DNA of 64,000 nt from contig NC_023753.2 in the NCBI RefSeq assembly GCF_000499845.2, forward strand, positions 10,183,791 through 10,247,790, read 5' to 3'. This document shows positions 53,120-64,000 of the stretch, piece by piece. Origin of the DNA: Phaseolus vulgaris. Taxonomy: Eukaryota; Streptophyta; Magnoliopsida; Fabales; Fabaceae. The notes under the pieces are model-generated. The model did no database searches, was not told the origin of the DNA, and worked only from the letters and a program-made list of their open reading frames with translations. Numbering within the stretch: the first letter of the stretch is position 1; each line of letters starts with the position of its first letter. The position numbers and the translations under genes were made by a program.

Positions 53120-54320
53120 ATTTTACTGAAATATGTGACAACAAACAACAACTAAAAGAATACAAGAAAAATAAAAGAAAAAAAGTTTTTTTTAACAAAA
53201 TTTAAATTAAGTTTAACCAACGACAAAATTAATAAATAATCTTTAATCTCTAAATCAGCATAAAAACGTTAGTCAAGTCATTTAATTATAAATTATAATT
53301 ATTCGTGTAACTTTTAAAACAATAATATCAATATAAAAACTTTTAAAAGAAAAAAAATGATTTTTAAGTATAAAAGAAAAAAAGTATAATAAAATCATAA
53401 ATATATATTATATTGTCAAAAAAATAAGCAACTATAACTGTTTTTGACTATAGTGGCACAAACATAAGGATTAAGGGTTAGGTGGCCTTTGCATTATATA
53501 AGTTATAGAACATGCTAGATTCCATTTTGGTGCACTTTAAGTCTTGTATTATAGTTTCTATTATAAAAGTTTAATCTTGACCTATTTACCTTTTACTATA
53601 AACTAGTTAAAGGACAAAAAGGTCTGAGAAAAATTTAATAAGTAATAATTCAATATATTGACAAATTTAGCATACATAAGTTCTCATCTTATCACTAACT
53701 TAAAAAATGATAAAAACTTTTTGCAACTATGCAACTTATTTAATATTTTTAAAACTTTTTGTTCTTTATTTTTTGTAGTTACTTAAAACAAGGGTGTTGG
53801 ACAGACGCTGAGATTGCATTAGGTTTCTATTTATATTTTTAAATAAACAACTTTAATAGGAATAGGAATAAATTACATATCTGTCTCTTTCAATTGAATT
53901 ATTGTATTATTAACTATTGGGTACGATTATTTATTTCAAAATTAGCAATGCAATCTCAATCATTTAAAAAAAATTTAAAAATTAAATTAATTTAAATAAC
54001 ATTGATATAATATCAATCGTTTAGTTTTACAAAATAAAAAAAATGTTTGAAAATAATAAACTACGAAAAATAAAAAAATTATCTTACAATTTATGTTAAT
54101 AATTTTTTAATTAAATAATATTGTAAAAAACTAATGATATTTTTTATCACTTACAAGTGCGGGTAGAAATATGGACTAATAATAGGGATCACTCATGAAT
54201 CCTTATGCCAATACTTTTAAAACTGAAAATTTCATATTTTATTATAAATGTATTTTTAATATTAAAAGAATATACGCATATCAATTATAACTTGTTTGAT
54301 TGATTTTTGGTTAAAATATA
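53120..54320. other. AT-rich intergenic DNA
   Basis: No gene, domain or definable element seen. Confidence 0.5.
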
Positions 54321-54837
54321 TCCTAAGTGTAACCCACGAGTGTCATAATGAGTAACAAAGCAAGACAGTGTTACTAACAAATCTGAAAAAACACAACCTA
54401 ATACACTTGGTGGTGGGGTGATTAATTAATCAATTTTTAGAAAAATACAACCGAATTCGTCCTCTTTTAAAAGCCCACTTTTAGAAATTTAAAATTTAAC
54501 TTCATCATAATCAATATATTTTTGGTGAGATGAAGTCCGTTGAAATCCACGTGGATTTTGAGTGGTCTTCCTTCAAACTCTAGTGATTCAATTTTCAAGG
54601 AATGAGGAAGCTTCATCGGTCAAAAATACTCTGACACTAAGTTAGTAAGAGTATCAAATTTAGTATATATATAGTGAGTATTGTGTTAGAATATGAGTTG
54701 AGATTATTCTCTATGAGTGATCATCTATTTATAAGTCTTTATGGGTTTGGGTCTTTTATACTTATTTCTCCAAGTTTTAATGTGACATATTATAATATCA
54801 TTTCATAAAATCTGAATAACATGTATATAAACCAGAG

Positions 54838-55015
54838 TATTCTCTAATATAATTAGAGTTCTATGTAATATAATAAGAGATATTGTGTAAGTAAATCAGA
54901 ACATTTATGTAGTGTAATCGGGGATATTAATGTGTAGGTAAATTGTGTAAGTAAATTAGAATATTTATGTAATGTAATTAAGGATATTGTGCAAGTAAAG
55001 TAAATTAAAACATTT
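54838..55015. repeat. Degenerate tandem repeat, about 65 bp unit
   Basis: Units share GATATTGTG.AAGTAAAT.AGAA.ATTTATGTA.TGTAAT; two to three copies are present. Confidence 0.65.
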
Positions 55016-55828
55016 GAAGAGGTCGGGATATTGTGACTTAATAAGATTGATTCCCATAATATATTTATCCAAATTAATGTTATTACATGATGATAATTTC
55101 ATGTGATTGAATGAAATGTATTATATATGAATGATGAAAATTGTATGAAATTGATGTCATACATTTGGGATAATGTATGAGTTATTGTTTGATGATACAT
55201 TGAGTATGAAAAGTCTATGTTTAATAGAGATCCTCTAGCTTCACTCATGATCTAAGTCATATAAGATAAGATATCAGGTGATGAGAAGTTGATGAGGGAG
55301 TTCATACACACCGGATCCCGCGGTAGACACTCAATATTGGATGTTTGAACTTATCCTGATCCTTGATGTATGATTAGATGTTAATCTCTGGTAGGGGCAT
55401 ATTTAATGAATCTTTTGGAAGACGATGAATTCATGTGTAGTCAGTGTGATTGAAATGAAATCAAAATACTATGGATTGAAATGAAATCCAATGATTGTGG
55501 TTGAAAATAGATTCATGTGTGGTCTATATGAATGATGTAATTGATATTGAAATTTTATATGACAACATTTAAAGAAATGTTTATAATTGATTAGTCTGAT
55601 TGTTTTTTTTTTCCATGAATTAAGTATGTTATGAAATTTCTTTTCATTAGCTTACCCTTGTTTTTTTTTTGTTGTGAACTGCGACGACTGTAGTACATAT
55701 ACGAGCAAATGATTATATAGGTGTCGGAGGGTCCGGAGGGTTTTAGGATATTGTTTTGAAACTTATATTGTAAATATTTGTATTTCTATAAGCTCTAATC
55801 ATGTATTGTAATAGTTTCGGGTGTTACA
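55000..55828. mobile_element. TGTAACACCC-family element, reverse orientation
   Basis: Read in reverse complement from 55828 it starts TGTAACACCCG. It is then collinear with 36626-36890 (AGAAATACAAATATTTACA, CAAGGGTAAGCTA.TGAAAA) and with 38340-38660 (CCTACCAGAGA.TAACA, GATCAGG.TAAGTTCA). It lacks the 1.3-kb LTR nested in that copy. The left end, possibly near 54328 at TGTAACCC, is uncertain and no target duplication was found. Confidence 0.6.
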
Positions 55829-55829
55829 T

Positions 55830-56169
55830 TTACTTAATATATATTTTATTTATAATTAAATAGCTATCAATATTATATTTTTTTAATTCAATACAAAACT
55901 AAATAATCAATTTTTTAAATATTTTTTTTCATATATTTAACTTTTCAATTAATTAGTTCTTAAAATAATTACTTCTCTAAAATATTATTTTTATATTATA
56001 ATATTTTTACATAAATTCTAAATTATTATTATTTTAATATATTTATTTTTGTAAATATTCTTCTTCAATATAATTACTTTTCAAAACTTTTAAAATATAT
56101 TTTTTCTAAAATTTTATTCAAAATATTTATTTTTCAAATAATATTTTATTTTGATACTATCTTTTCTTC

Positions 56170-56212
<43 letters not shown>

Positions 56213-56560
56213 GTTCAAAATGAAATTCTGAACTTGTCCGTTAAATCATACTGTTTAAATAATTATTTGGTATAATATATTATTTGAGTAAACATTTAAT
56301 GTAATATATTATTAAAAAATTCAAATATATTATTTTAGTCAAAATTTCACATTCCACATTTTTCAAATTCTAAAGACATTAATTACTATTTCACAAAATG
56401 TCAAATAACTACTAAGAAAAGTACTGAAATAATTGAAAGGAATTTTTGTATTGAGCATGAAAAAGTGCATTCCTTTATATTTTTTTATTACATTACCTTA
56501 TTATTTTAAAATATCCTCTAATATCTATCCATTAGACAAGTGAATAATAATATAAATAAT
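55830..56560. other. AT-rich intergenic DNA with an (AT)n run
   Basis: (AT)n at about 56176-56206; otherwise featureless. Confidence 0.5.
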
Positions 56561-56566
56561 TTATAT

Positions 56567-56780
56567 TGTTGGAGATCTCTCGACTAGAGATTAGAGTCTT
56601 TCCTTGTATATAAGTGGGTGCAAACCTCATATCATTGAGCCGGTTTTATAGAGTTGAGTTAGACTTAAAGTCCATTTTGTAATATGGTATTAGAGTCATT
56701 TTCGAGCCTAATTGACAGTTTCAGTGTGAGTGAGGTGTGTTGGAAATCTCACAGGAGATCTTCTAATTTGCAGAAGAAGA
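56567..56780 (+). mobile_element. TRIM/copia-like LTR with primer-binding site
   Basis: An LTR of about 118 bp starts TGTTGGAGATCTC and carries TATATAAGTGGGTGCAAACC and GAGCCGGTTTTATAG. It is followed at 56685 by TGGTATTAGAGTC, a near copy of the initiator-Met tRNA primer-binding site (TGGTATCAGAGC). At 56737 TGTTGGAAATCTCAC resembles a second LTR start, so this may be a small terminal-repeat retroelement in miniature, truncated on the right. Confidence 0.65.
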
Positions 56781-56789
56781 AGAGGAGAT

Positions 56790-59700
56790 TAGTGGTGTTG
56801 ATTTAAACAAATGTGTGAAAAGAAAAAAAGAAAAAGAAAGAATCACGTACAAGAACCACTTTCTGCACATGTGAACAAAATAACTCTACATAATTGATTG
56901 GATTACACAAATAACTATTTTTTTCAATATTTTTTATAGATAATCAAATATGAGATATTCAAATTAGATTATCATAAGATTTTTTTTCCCCATTTTATTA
57001 TTATAACAAACAAATAAATCATATTTCTTTTCATTTATTTCTTCCAAACAATTTTTTTTCCTCTTTTCATATTTCTTATCACTTTTTCTGCTTCTTTTCT
57101 TTTGTCTTCCTTCTTCTCTATTTCCAATAGAGCGCAGAAGATGAAATTTAAGGATGGAGAAGGCAATTTGTTACTCCCAAATTATAAAAAAAATGAATCC
57201 CTTAATAATTTTTTAACAGTATAAATTTTAATCTATTGGTATTCAACATGAGTTTCTTATTATAATATTATTCAATTTTATTTAATTAGATATTATATTT
57301 TTGTTTCGTTTTGTTTAATGATCATGCCATTTTCTAAGGTATTTTACTTTTACGGGACATGATATTTTGAAAGAATGGTTTAATTTTGATTGGGTATTCT
57401 GAGTCATAAAGAGGCTCATTCCACTATTTTCGCTCTCAAAACAACTTTTGTTAAAATAAAACGTGGGTTGGTGAGTGTTTCTGTGACTAGAGATCACTAA
57501 CGCATAAAGATATATAGGAATTAAGGACTTGAAGAAACAAATTCTGGTAAAAAGAATTTTGTTTTCATCTTCAGAAGATTTGAGTGCTTAATCATAGAGC
57601 TTTGTGTTTCTTTCACATAAAAAAACATGTGGAAGTGGAACCAAACTACAATTATTTTAAACATAGGGAAAAAAAAGCTACCCAGCCCTTTTAGCCCTTA
57701 TGCTTTAATCCACTAAGGTAGTCATGGATTTGACAATTTGGATTAAATTTTAAATCCAAATCCATATATTTTTTATAAAAGTAATTTAGATTTTTAAATT
57801 CAAATTCAAATATTTAGATTGAATTTTAAATCTAAATCTATATTTTTTATAAAAATAATTTGGATATTTATAAATTTAAATCCAATGCAAATTCATATTT
57901 TTATAAAAAAAAATTAGATTCTAAATTTAAATTCATATTTTTTTTTAAAACTAACATAATATTAATATAATAATATGTAAAAAAATTAATATTATATAAA
58001 TATTAAAGAAAAATAATAAAATTATATTTTAGTAATATAAAAAATTAACACTAAAAAAAAATATTGAACTTTATTGTCAAAAACTCTTTTTGTTATGAGC
58101 TCATACTTCAAAAAAACCTAACTTATTTTGTTTTAATTTTTTTATAATTTTAGTTTTAGTTATAATTTTTAATATTTAATTCTCATAATTTTGAAATTTT
58201 AAATCAAGGTTTTTATTTTAAATGCATCTCATAATTAATTCACTGTGAAAGTGAGAAGTAATAAAATTAATTTCTCTTCGCAATATGTTCTTGCAATCTT
58301 TAGCCAAAAACACACATGGTTTTGAAGCCTACATATGATAGATAACACAATTATTTAGGATATATAAGGTGATGGAAGAAGCAATATTGGAGTAAGAAGA
58401 AGATAGTGCCTTATTTAGTGTTTATTTTCCTTAGATATAATAGAAATAAGTGTGGTTGAATTGTGACCTTGCTAGGATTGTCGTCGTCGATCTTTGAGCC
58501 TATGCCGGAGAGTAGTGTGTCTACAGTGGAAGAGAAAAGTCAGGAGGATTATTAAAGATGGTGAAAAATGAGGTTGAAGGTTATTTCAAATGACAAATCA
58601 TTTTATAGAAAATTTGAAACTCATAGAATTTTACAGAGGTTCTTAAACACATGGTATTTAACAGGGGTTTTGAAAGACTTTTTTTTCTCAGGTTTAAAAT
58701 AACCCAAAGATGACGTTATCTAGGAATGGTTTAGTGGAGAAAACTGTAATCTTAGGTAAATGACTTAATATAAGTTTTAATACTGAATAATGTAAAAATA
58801 AACCATCGATAAAATCATTGTTTCTTGTAGTGTTTTAGCTTAGTGTTTTTAAATTTGCAAACGTAAATAATTCGAAGATAATAAAATAAAGTAAGAGAAA
58901 AATAATTTCTAACTAACTAGTTAGTAATCATGACTTGTGATGATGTTATTATATTCTATATTGAATAAATTACACTATACATATAATAAGTTATTTATTT
59001 GAAAAATATACTTTATACATTTTGTAGATGATTTTTGAAGTTAATTTTTTTTTTATAAAGTTGATCGAATTAGGATCCTTAGATAATCCATGTACATAGG
59101 CATCAATAGTTTGCAAGAATGAGGACTGAAAAGGTATCAAAAGATTCGGTTTTAGGTGCAATGCAGTGGCCCATGTTGTAGTGCATCAAATGGGTCTATG
59201 AGGTAAACCTAATATAACAATGAAGCAAATACAGGGTTGATCAATAATGCATTAGTGCAAAAATGCTTCACTAGAGAGTTGTGGGGAGAGAATAAATTTG
59301 GATTGAAAATTTGAATTTTTTAATTTTTAAAATTTATTTAAATAAAATAGAAATTTAATTTAAAAAATGGATAAAATATGGATCAAAATAAAAATCAAAT
59401 TTATATAAATGGATCTTTAATAGATTACATCAATGTAAAAATAAGCAATGTTGTCAAATTAGATTTTTTGTACGCTTTTACTTTTATGATGATAAAAGCA
59501 ACCTCGATTTAATCATTTGTAATCCTATGTCTTAGAATCACAAATTTATTTGTTTTCTCCACCGACACTTTCCCTCAACAATTTTATTTTCTAATTTTGT
59601 CAATTGTTTATTTGATAGAAGGGCAACTTATATACCTTTTAGCATCTACAAAAAAAGTCAATAATTTTACTAAATATTTTCATGACGTGTGTCAACCGGT

Positions 59701-59936
59701 CAAATCGATCAGAAACTAGTTCAAAATTGACATTGCAGATTAGCACTAGTGATTTAAACAAATTCTAACTTTTAAAATAAATTTAAAATCAATTTAATTT
59801 AAAATCAATTTAATTTAAAATTAATTCACTTTTACAGATTGATATTCACACGATCAAACCAGACCGCCATTCTTATTCCTCCTTTCCTTAATATTTCTTT
59901 ATTAAGGACGGTTTACAAACTAGTGAGGTTTATATT

Positions 59937-59967
<31 letters not shown>

Positions 59968-60560
59968 TTTTTATTAAGAGGTCAACTTTAATTTTAATTT
60001 AACTTTTAAAAAATTAGTTTATAAGATGAGGTTTATATCTATTTGTATATTATGAATGTATATTTATAAATATATCTACTAATAATATCAACAAAGTTTG
60101 ATAATGAAATAAGTTCTTAAAAAAACTTTGATACTATATTAAAACATAAACTTTAAATTTAATTCAATTTTATAAAATTAATTTAGGAAAAAAATTTGTA
60201 AATATTTATATACTATAAACATATCTTTATATCTATTGGATTTAAAATCTCCTACATTTCCCCATTTGCCTATAATCTTATAACAACTTAAACTCTTCGT
60301 ATTATTTTTTGACAATGAAAATTTGATTCATATAAAAATGTTTAAATAATTATTTAGAAAAATTACGTTGAAGTCGTCGTTAGCAAAAAGAAAATATGAT
60401 GACAAAAAGAAATAGTAATGATGAAAAGGAGACACAAACTTGAAAGTGAGAGGAAAATAAAATAATGACGATGATTATTCATAAGTGGAGATCGATTTGT
60501 TAAGGGATCAGCTAATTCTGTCTCTACTCATTTCATTTTTTAAAATTTTAAAATTATTTA
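56790..60560. other. AT-rich intergenic DNA with degenerate repeats
   Basis: 57720-57930 is a decayed tandem array of about 70-bp units (AAATCCAAATCCATAT..TTTTTATAAAA). An (AT)n run lies at about 59941-59967. No gene recognised. Confidence 0.5.
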
Positions 60561-60569
60561 TAAAAAATA

Positions 60570-60760
60570 TAATCTACCTATATATAGTTTTGGTTAACAT
60601 ATAAGTTTCGATTTGATTAACATATAAGTTTCGATTGAATCTTTTCATATTTTTTTATATTTTTTTTAATAATTTTTTTATATGATAACATTATTATTAC
60701 TTGAAATATGACAATCTAGTTAAGATGTGAAGTTGTATAATAATGTCTAACATAAAATTT
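60570..60760 (+). repeat. LINE 3'-tail fragment
   Basis: Matches the sequence after the RNase H fragment at 52567-52700 (TTAACATATAAGTTT, GATAACATTATTATTACTTG). TTAACATATAAGTTTCGATT is duplicated in tandem here. Confidence 0.5.
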
Positions 60761-61351
60761 TTAATAAAAATAATAATTTAAAATATATATATTTTAACTT
60801 TCTAAAACTTTATTTTAAACTTTTAGTTATTCTCAAATTATTTCAAATTTTAGTTATTTTAAAATTTTCAATCAAATGCTATGATTGAACACAAGAAAGA
60901 AAAAAAATGAAGTAATAGTCAGTTTTATTATTGTTTTGTCTGGATCCAGTGATTTGCCGTTGAAGAAAAAAAAAAGACAAAGAGAAAATAAAGTAACAGT
61001 GAGTTTAAAGTTTTGTTTGGACGTAGTGATTTATTGTTGAAGTAGAAAAGAGTAGAAGCCCCTGAAATCTGTTTCCTATATATCCTGGACTGACATGTGT
61101 CACTTCCTTGAAAAAACTATGATCTAATAGTGTGAGAAGTTAAAAGAAAAGGAATAAAAGCTACGTTCATGCAAAAACGGTTAAAAGAGCAACCCAATTC
61201 AATGTCCATAATCACAAACATGCTCATGCTGCTGCCATTTAAGGGAGAAAAGTTACACAATGAAGAAGTTCTCAATTAATTAATCTGCAAATTGACGGTA
61301 ATATAGAATATTTTTTTTCACTAATTTCAGAAAATTTGGTTCCTTTATCCA

Positions 61352-61358
61352 ACCTAAC
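61352..61358 (+). promoter_or_regulatory. AC-type MYB element in the PAL promoter
   Basis: ACCTAAC, about 135 bp upstream of the TATA box and next to CCAACC. AC elements of this form are the established sites through which R2R3-MYB factors drive PAL and other phenylpropanoid genes. Position and sequence fit; binding is inferred. Confidence 0.55.
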
Positions 61359-61486
61359 CCATTATCATCACAAAGCCAATGAAAATTGGTAGATTGATCA
61401 GTAATTAATTTTATAATATGAGTTATCTTTTTAATGAATGAGTAAATAAAATGCAGAAGTCACAATGCCTCCATCACCAGCCTCTC

Positions 61487-61494
61487 TATATATA
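61487..61494 (+). promoter_or_regulatory. TATA box of the PAL gene
   Basis: TATATATA, 85 bp upstream of the ATG, in a CT-rich setting. It would place transcription start near 61520 and give a leader of about 60 nt. Confidence 0.6.
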
Positions 61495-61578
61495 CCTCCC
61501 ATTGTTTCTTTCTGTACTCACCAAAATCCCACATTGTGCAATCCACAAATTTGATCTCTCCCATCACTCTTTCTGAAG

Positions 61579-64000
61579 ATGGAATATTCAAAGGAAAACG
61601 GCAAGAATGGCAATGGTAACACTAACTATGACCCACTTAACTGGGGCATGGCTGCGGATGCTTTGAGAGGTAGCCACCTTGAGGAGGTGAAGCGCATGGT
61701 GGAGGAATATCGTAACCCCGTCGTCAGGGTAGGTGGGAAGACACTCACCGTGTCTCAGGTCGCCGCGGTTGCAAACGGCGGCGTGAAGGTGGAGCTGGCG
61801 GAGGAAACCCGAGATGGTGTAAAAGGCAGCAGTGATTGGGTGAGTGATAGTTTGGCGAACGGCGTTGATACGTATGGGATCACCACAGGCTTTGGTGGAA
61901 CCTCCTACAGGAGAACCAACCAAGGTGTTGCTCTCCAAAACGAACTCATCAGGTCATTCTTTCCTTAATTCTACATTACTTTCTTTACATAAATCTTTCT
62001 ATACAAATTTAATAAGCATACTCTTAAGTGTAAATAAAAAGATATCATTTTCTTAAATAAAATTGGACATTAAAAAAAAATAATTAAATGAAAACTAATT
62101 TTAAAGATAAAAATAATTAATTATTATATTAACTAAATTAGATATTATTTTATAAATTAAAAAAATTATTAGTATATTTTAATTATTAAAAAAATTTATA
62201 CATTAGTTTCTAGATTTATATCTAATTAGTTGTCAAGTTTTAACTACTAACTTTTAACATCTAAATTGATTGGTAGTTAAAACCTTGATGACTAATTAGT
62301 ACCAATTAAAAACTAATTTATAAATTTTATTAACAATAGAAATTAGTTTAGATATCAATAATTTTTTTAGTCTTTAAAATAATATCTAATTTAGTTAAAA
62401 ATAAATTATTTTTTATTTTTCAAATTAGTTTATATTTAGTGATTTTTTTTAGTGTTTACACATCTTAGAGAAACATATTAAATGAAGAAAAAAAGTAAAA
62501 TAACATTTGAGGACAAAAATATATACAACACTATTTTCTAAATACAAAAAAGGAAAAAAAAAGATAAAATAGTCTCTACTAACTATTAGTAGAAGACATA
62601 AATAATTATCATCATTTATTTATACACCAAATTCTTTTTATATGAAAAACAAAAAGGAAACTAATAGAAAAATATATGTTTGTGTACATAAAGTTGATAG
62701 AAAATAAATCAAATATTATTAAATTATTAGATTAAATGACACAGAAAAGAATAATTATGGAATTTTAAAACTTGTTTATTATTTATGCGACTTAGTGGAC
62801 ACATTTTTATATATGTGTGTTTATTACTTATTATGTAGATTGTTGTTATTTTGATAAATTTAACGGTGACACTTGATAGGAATTTTGTTGTAACAGATTT
62901 TTGAATGCTGGTATTTTTGGCAATGATAAAGAAACCTCTCACACTTTACCTCACTCAATTACTAGAGCATCCATGTTGGTTAGGACCAACACCTTACTTC
63001 AAGGATACTCAGGCATAAGATTTGAAATCATGGAGGTCATAACCAAGTTTTTAAACCATAACATAACTCCTTGTCTCCCACTACGTGGCTCACTCACTGC
63101 ATCAGGTGATATAATTCCCTTATCATATGTTGTTGGTCTCTTAATTGGAAGGCCAAACTCCAAATCCATTGGACCTAATGGAGAAGTTCTCAATGCTAAA
63201 GAGGCCTTTCAATTAGCAGGAATCGATGGTGGTTTCTTTGAGTTGCAACCTAAAGAGGGTTTGGCATTAGTAAATGGTACTACAGTGGGATCTGGCTTAG
63301 CATCTATGGTTCTTTTTGAGGCAAACTTACTTGTCGTTCTCTCAGAAGTCTTGGTTGCAATTTTTGTTGAAGTTATGCATGGAAAACCAGAATTTACAGA
63401 TCACTTAATTCATAAATTGAAGCATCACCCTGGCCAAATTGAGGCTGCAGCCATAATGGAGCACATATTGGATGGAAGTTCATTTGTTAAGGCAGCACAA
63501 AGGTTGCATGAAATTGATCCACTTCAAAAGCTTAAACAAGATAGGTATGCTCTTAGAACATCACCTCAATGGCTTGGACCTCAGATTGAAGTAATTAGGC
63601 ATGCAACAAAGATGATTGAAAGGGAGATCAACTCTGTAAGTGATAACCCCTTGGTTGATGTTTCAAGGAATAAGGCACTTCACTGTGGTAATTTTCAAGG
63701 TACCCCAATCGGTGTTTCAATGGATAACACTCGTTTGGCCATTGCATCAATTGGAAGACTAATGTTTGCCCAATTCACTGAACTTGTGAATGACTTATAC
63801 AATAATGGTTTGCCTTCAAGTTTAGCTGCTAGTCACAACCCAAGCTTGGATTATGGTCTCAAAGGGGCAGAAATTGCAATGGCATCCTATTGTTCAGAAC
63901 TTCAATACATGGCAAATCCTGTCACCAATCATGTGCAAAGTGCCGAGCAACATAACCAAGGGGTAAACTCATTAGGCTTAATTTCTGCAAGAAAGACAGC
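61579..64000 (+). CDS. PAL: Phenylalanine ammonia-lyase (PAL), 3' end beyond the window
   Basis: Exon 1 is 61579-61952 (ATGGAATATTC start). A 944-bp GT-AG intron follows, and exon 2 starts at 62897 and is open to the window end. About 492 of an expected 700-720 residues are visible. PAL removes ammonia from L-phenylalanine to give trans-cinnamate, the entry step of lignin, flavonoid and phytoalexin synthesis, as a cytosolic tetramer. The Ala-Ser-Gly that forms the MIO cofactor is at 193-195 (TASGD). Also present are the active-site Tyr of DTYG (Y99), LVNGT, QDRYALR and AEQHNQ. The intron after LIR is at the conserved PAL position. Odd residues: GTSYRRT where most PALs have GTSHRRT, and HCGNF, ASHNPS, DYGLKG and HNQGVN where HGGNF, ASRNPS, DYGFKG and HNQDVN are usual. 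It is open but divergent; a reduced-activity paralogue is possible. Confidence 0.95.
62068..62454. mobile_element. CACTA-type MITE in the PAL intron
   Basis: Collinear with the MITE at 14931 (AATTAAATGAAAACTAATTTTA, AACTAAATTAGATA, central foldback, TTTAGTGATTTTTTTTAGTG). The left terminus has decayed to CATTAAAAAAAAA, and no 3-bp duplication is visible. The PAL pseudogene intron continues across this point without it. Confidence 0.75.

Noticed and set aside
1..64000. CRISPR array, defence island or biosynthetic operon
   Set aside because: All genes have introns and plant families; no regularly spaced repeats with unique spacers or operon-like gene runs exist.

Overview
The window looks like nuclear DNA of a flowering plant, most likely a warm-season legume (Phaseolus/Vigna/Glycine group). 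The reasons are long AT-rich intergenic DNA, GT-AG introns, three plant gene families and dense plant transposon remnants; the legume assignment is inference from repeat style and protein resemblance. No bacterial genes, CRISPR array, rRNA or tRNA gene was recognised.

Three genes look functional. (1) 318-4049, minus strand: a two-exon RING + VWA E3 ubiquitin ligase of the WAV3 family, complete at 729 aa. (2) 22582-27130, minus strand: a 12-exon plant synaptotagmin (SYT4/SYT5 type; TM-SMP-C2A-C2B), complete at 546 aa, with every junction in phase. (3) 61579 to the window end, plus strand: phenylalanine ammonia-lyase (PAL), exon 1 complete and exon 2 running off the edge, 492 residues visible, open and with its catalytic Ala-Ser-Gly triad.

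Between them lies repeat-rich DNA. 12.1-16 kb holds MITE-like sequence and a decayed plant-mobile-domain (MAIN-like) gene split by a CACTA MITE. 29.7-30.3 kb is a hAT-like element and 32.7-33.2 kb a solo LTR. 36.4-39.5 kb is a three-level nest: a CACTA MITE holding an LTR-like element that itself holds a 1.3-kb solo LTR carrying tandem G-box repeats.

43980-51757 is a dead, same-strand copy of the PAL gene. Two CACTA elements split its exon 1, a 5'-truncated LINE and a hAT element lie in its intron, and exon 2 has stops, a destroyed MIO triad and a large internal deletion. With the intact PAL it forms a tandem gene pair in which one copy has decayed while the other stayed open. 51.8-61.3 kb holds LINE tails, a TRIM-like LTR and other degenerate repeats but no gene.

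No wholly new biological system was found. The most informative structures are the layered insertions, which can be ordered in time, and the unusual residues of the surviving PAL.
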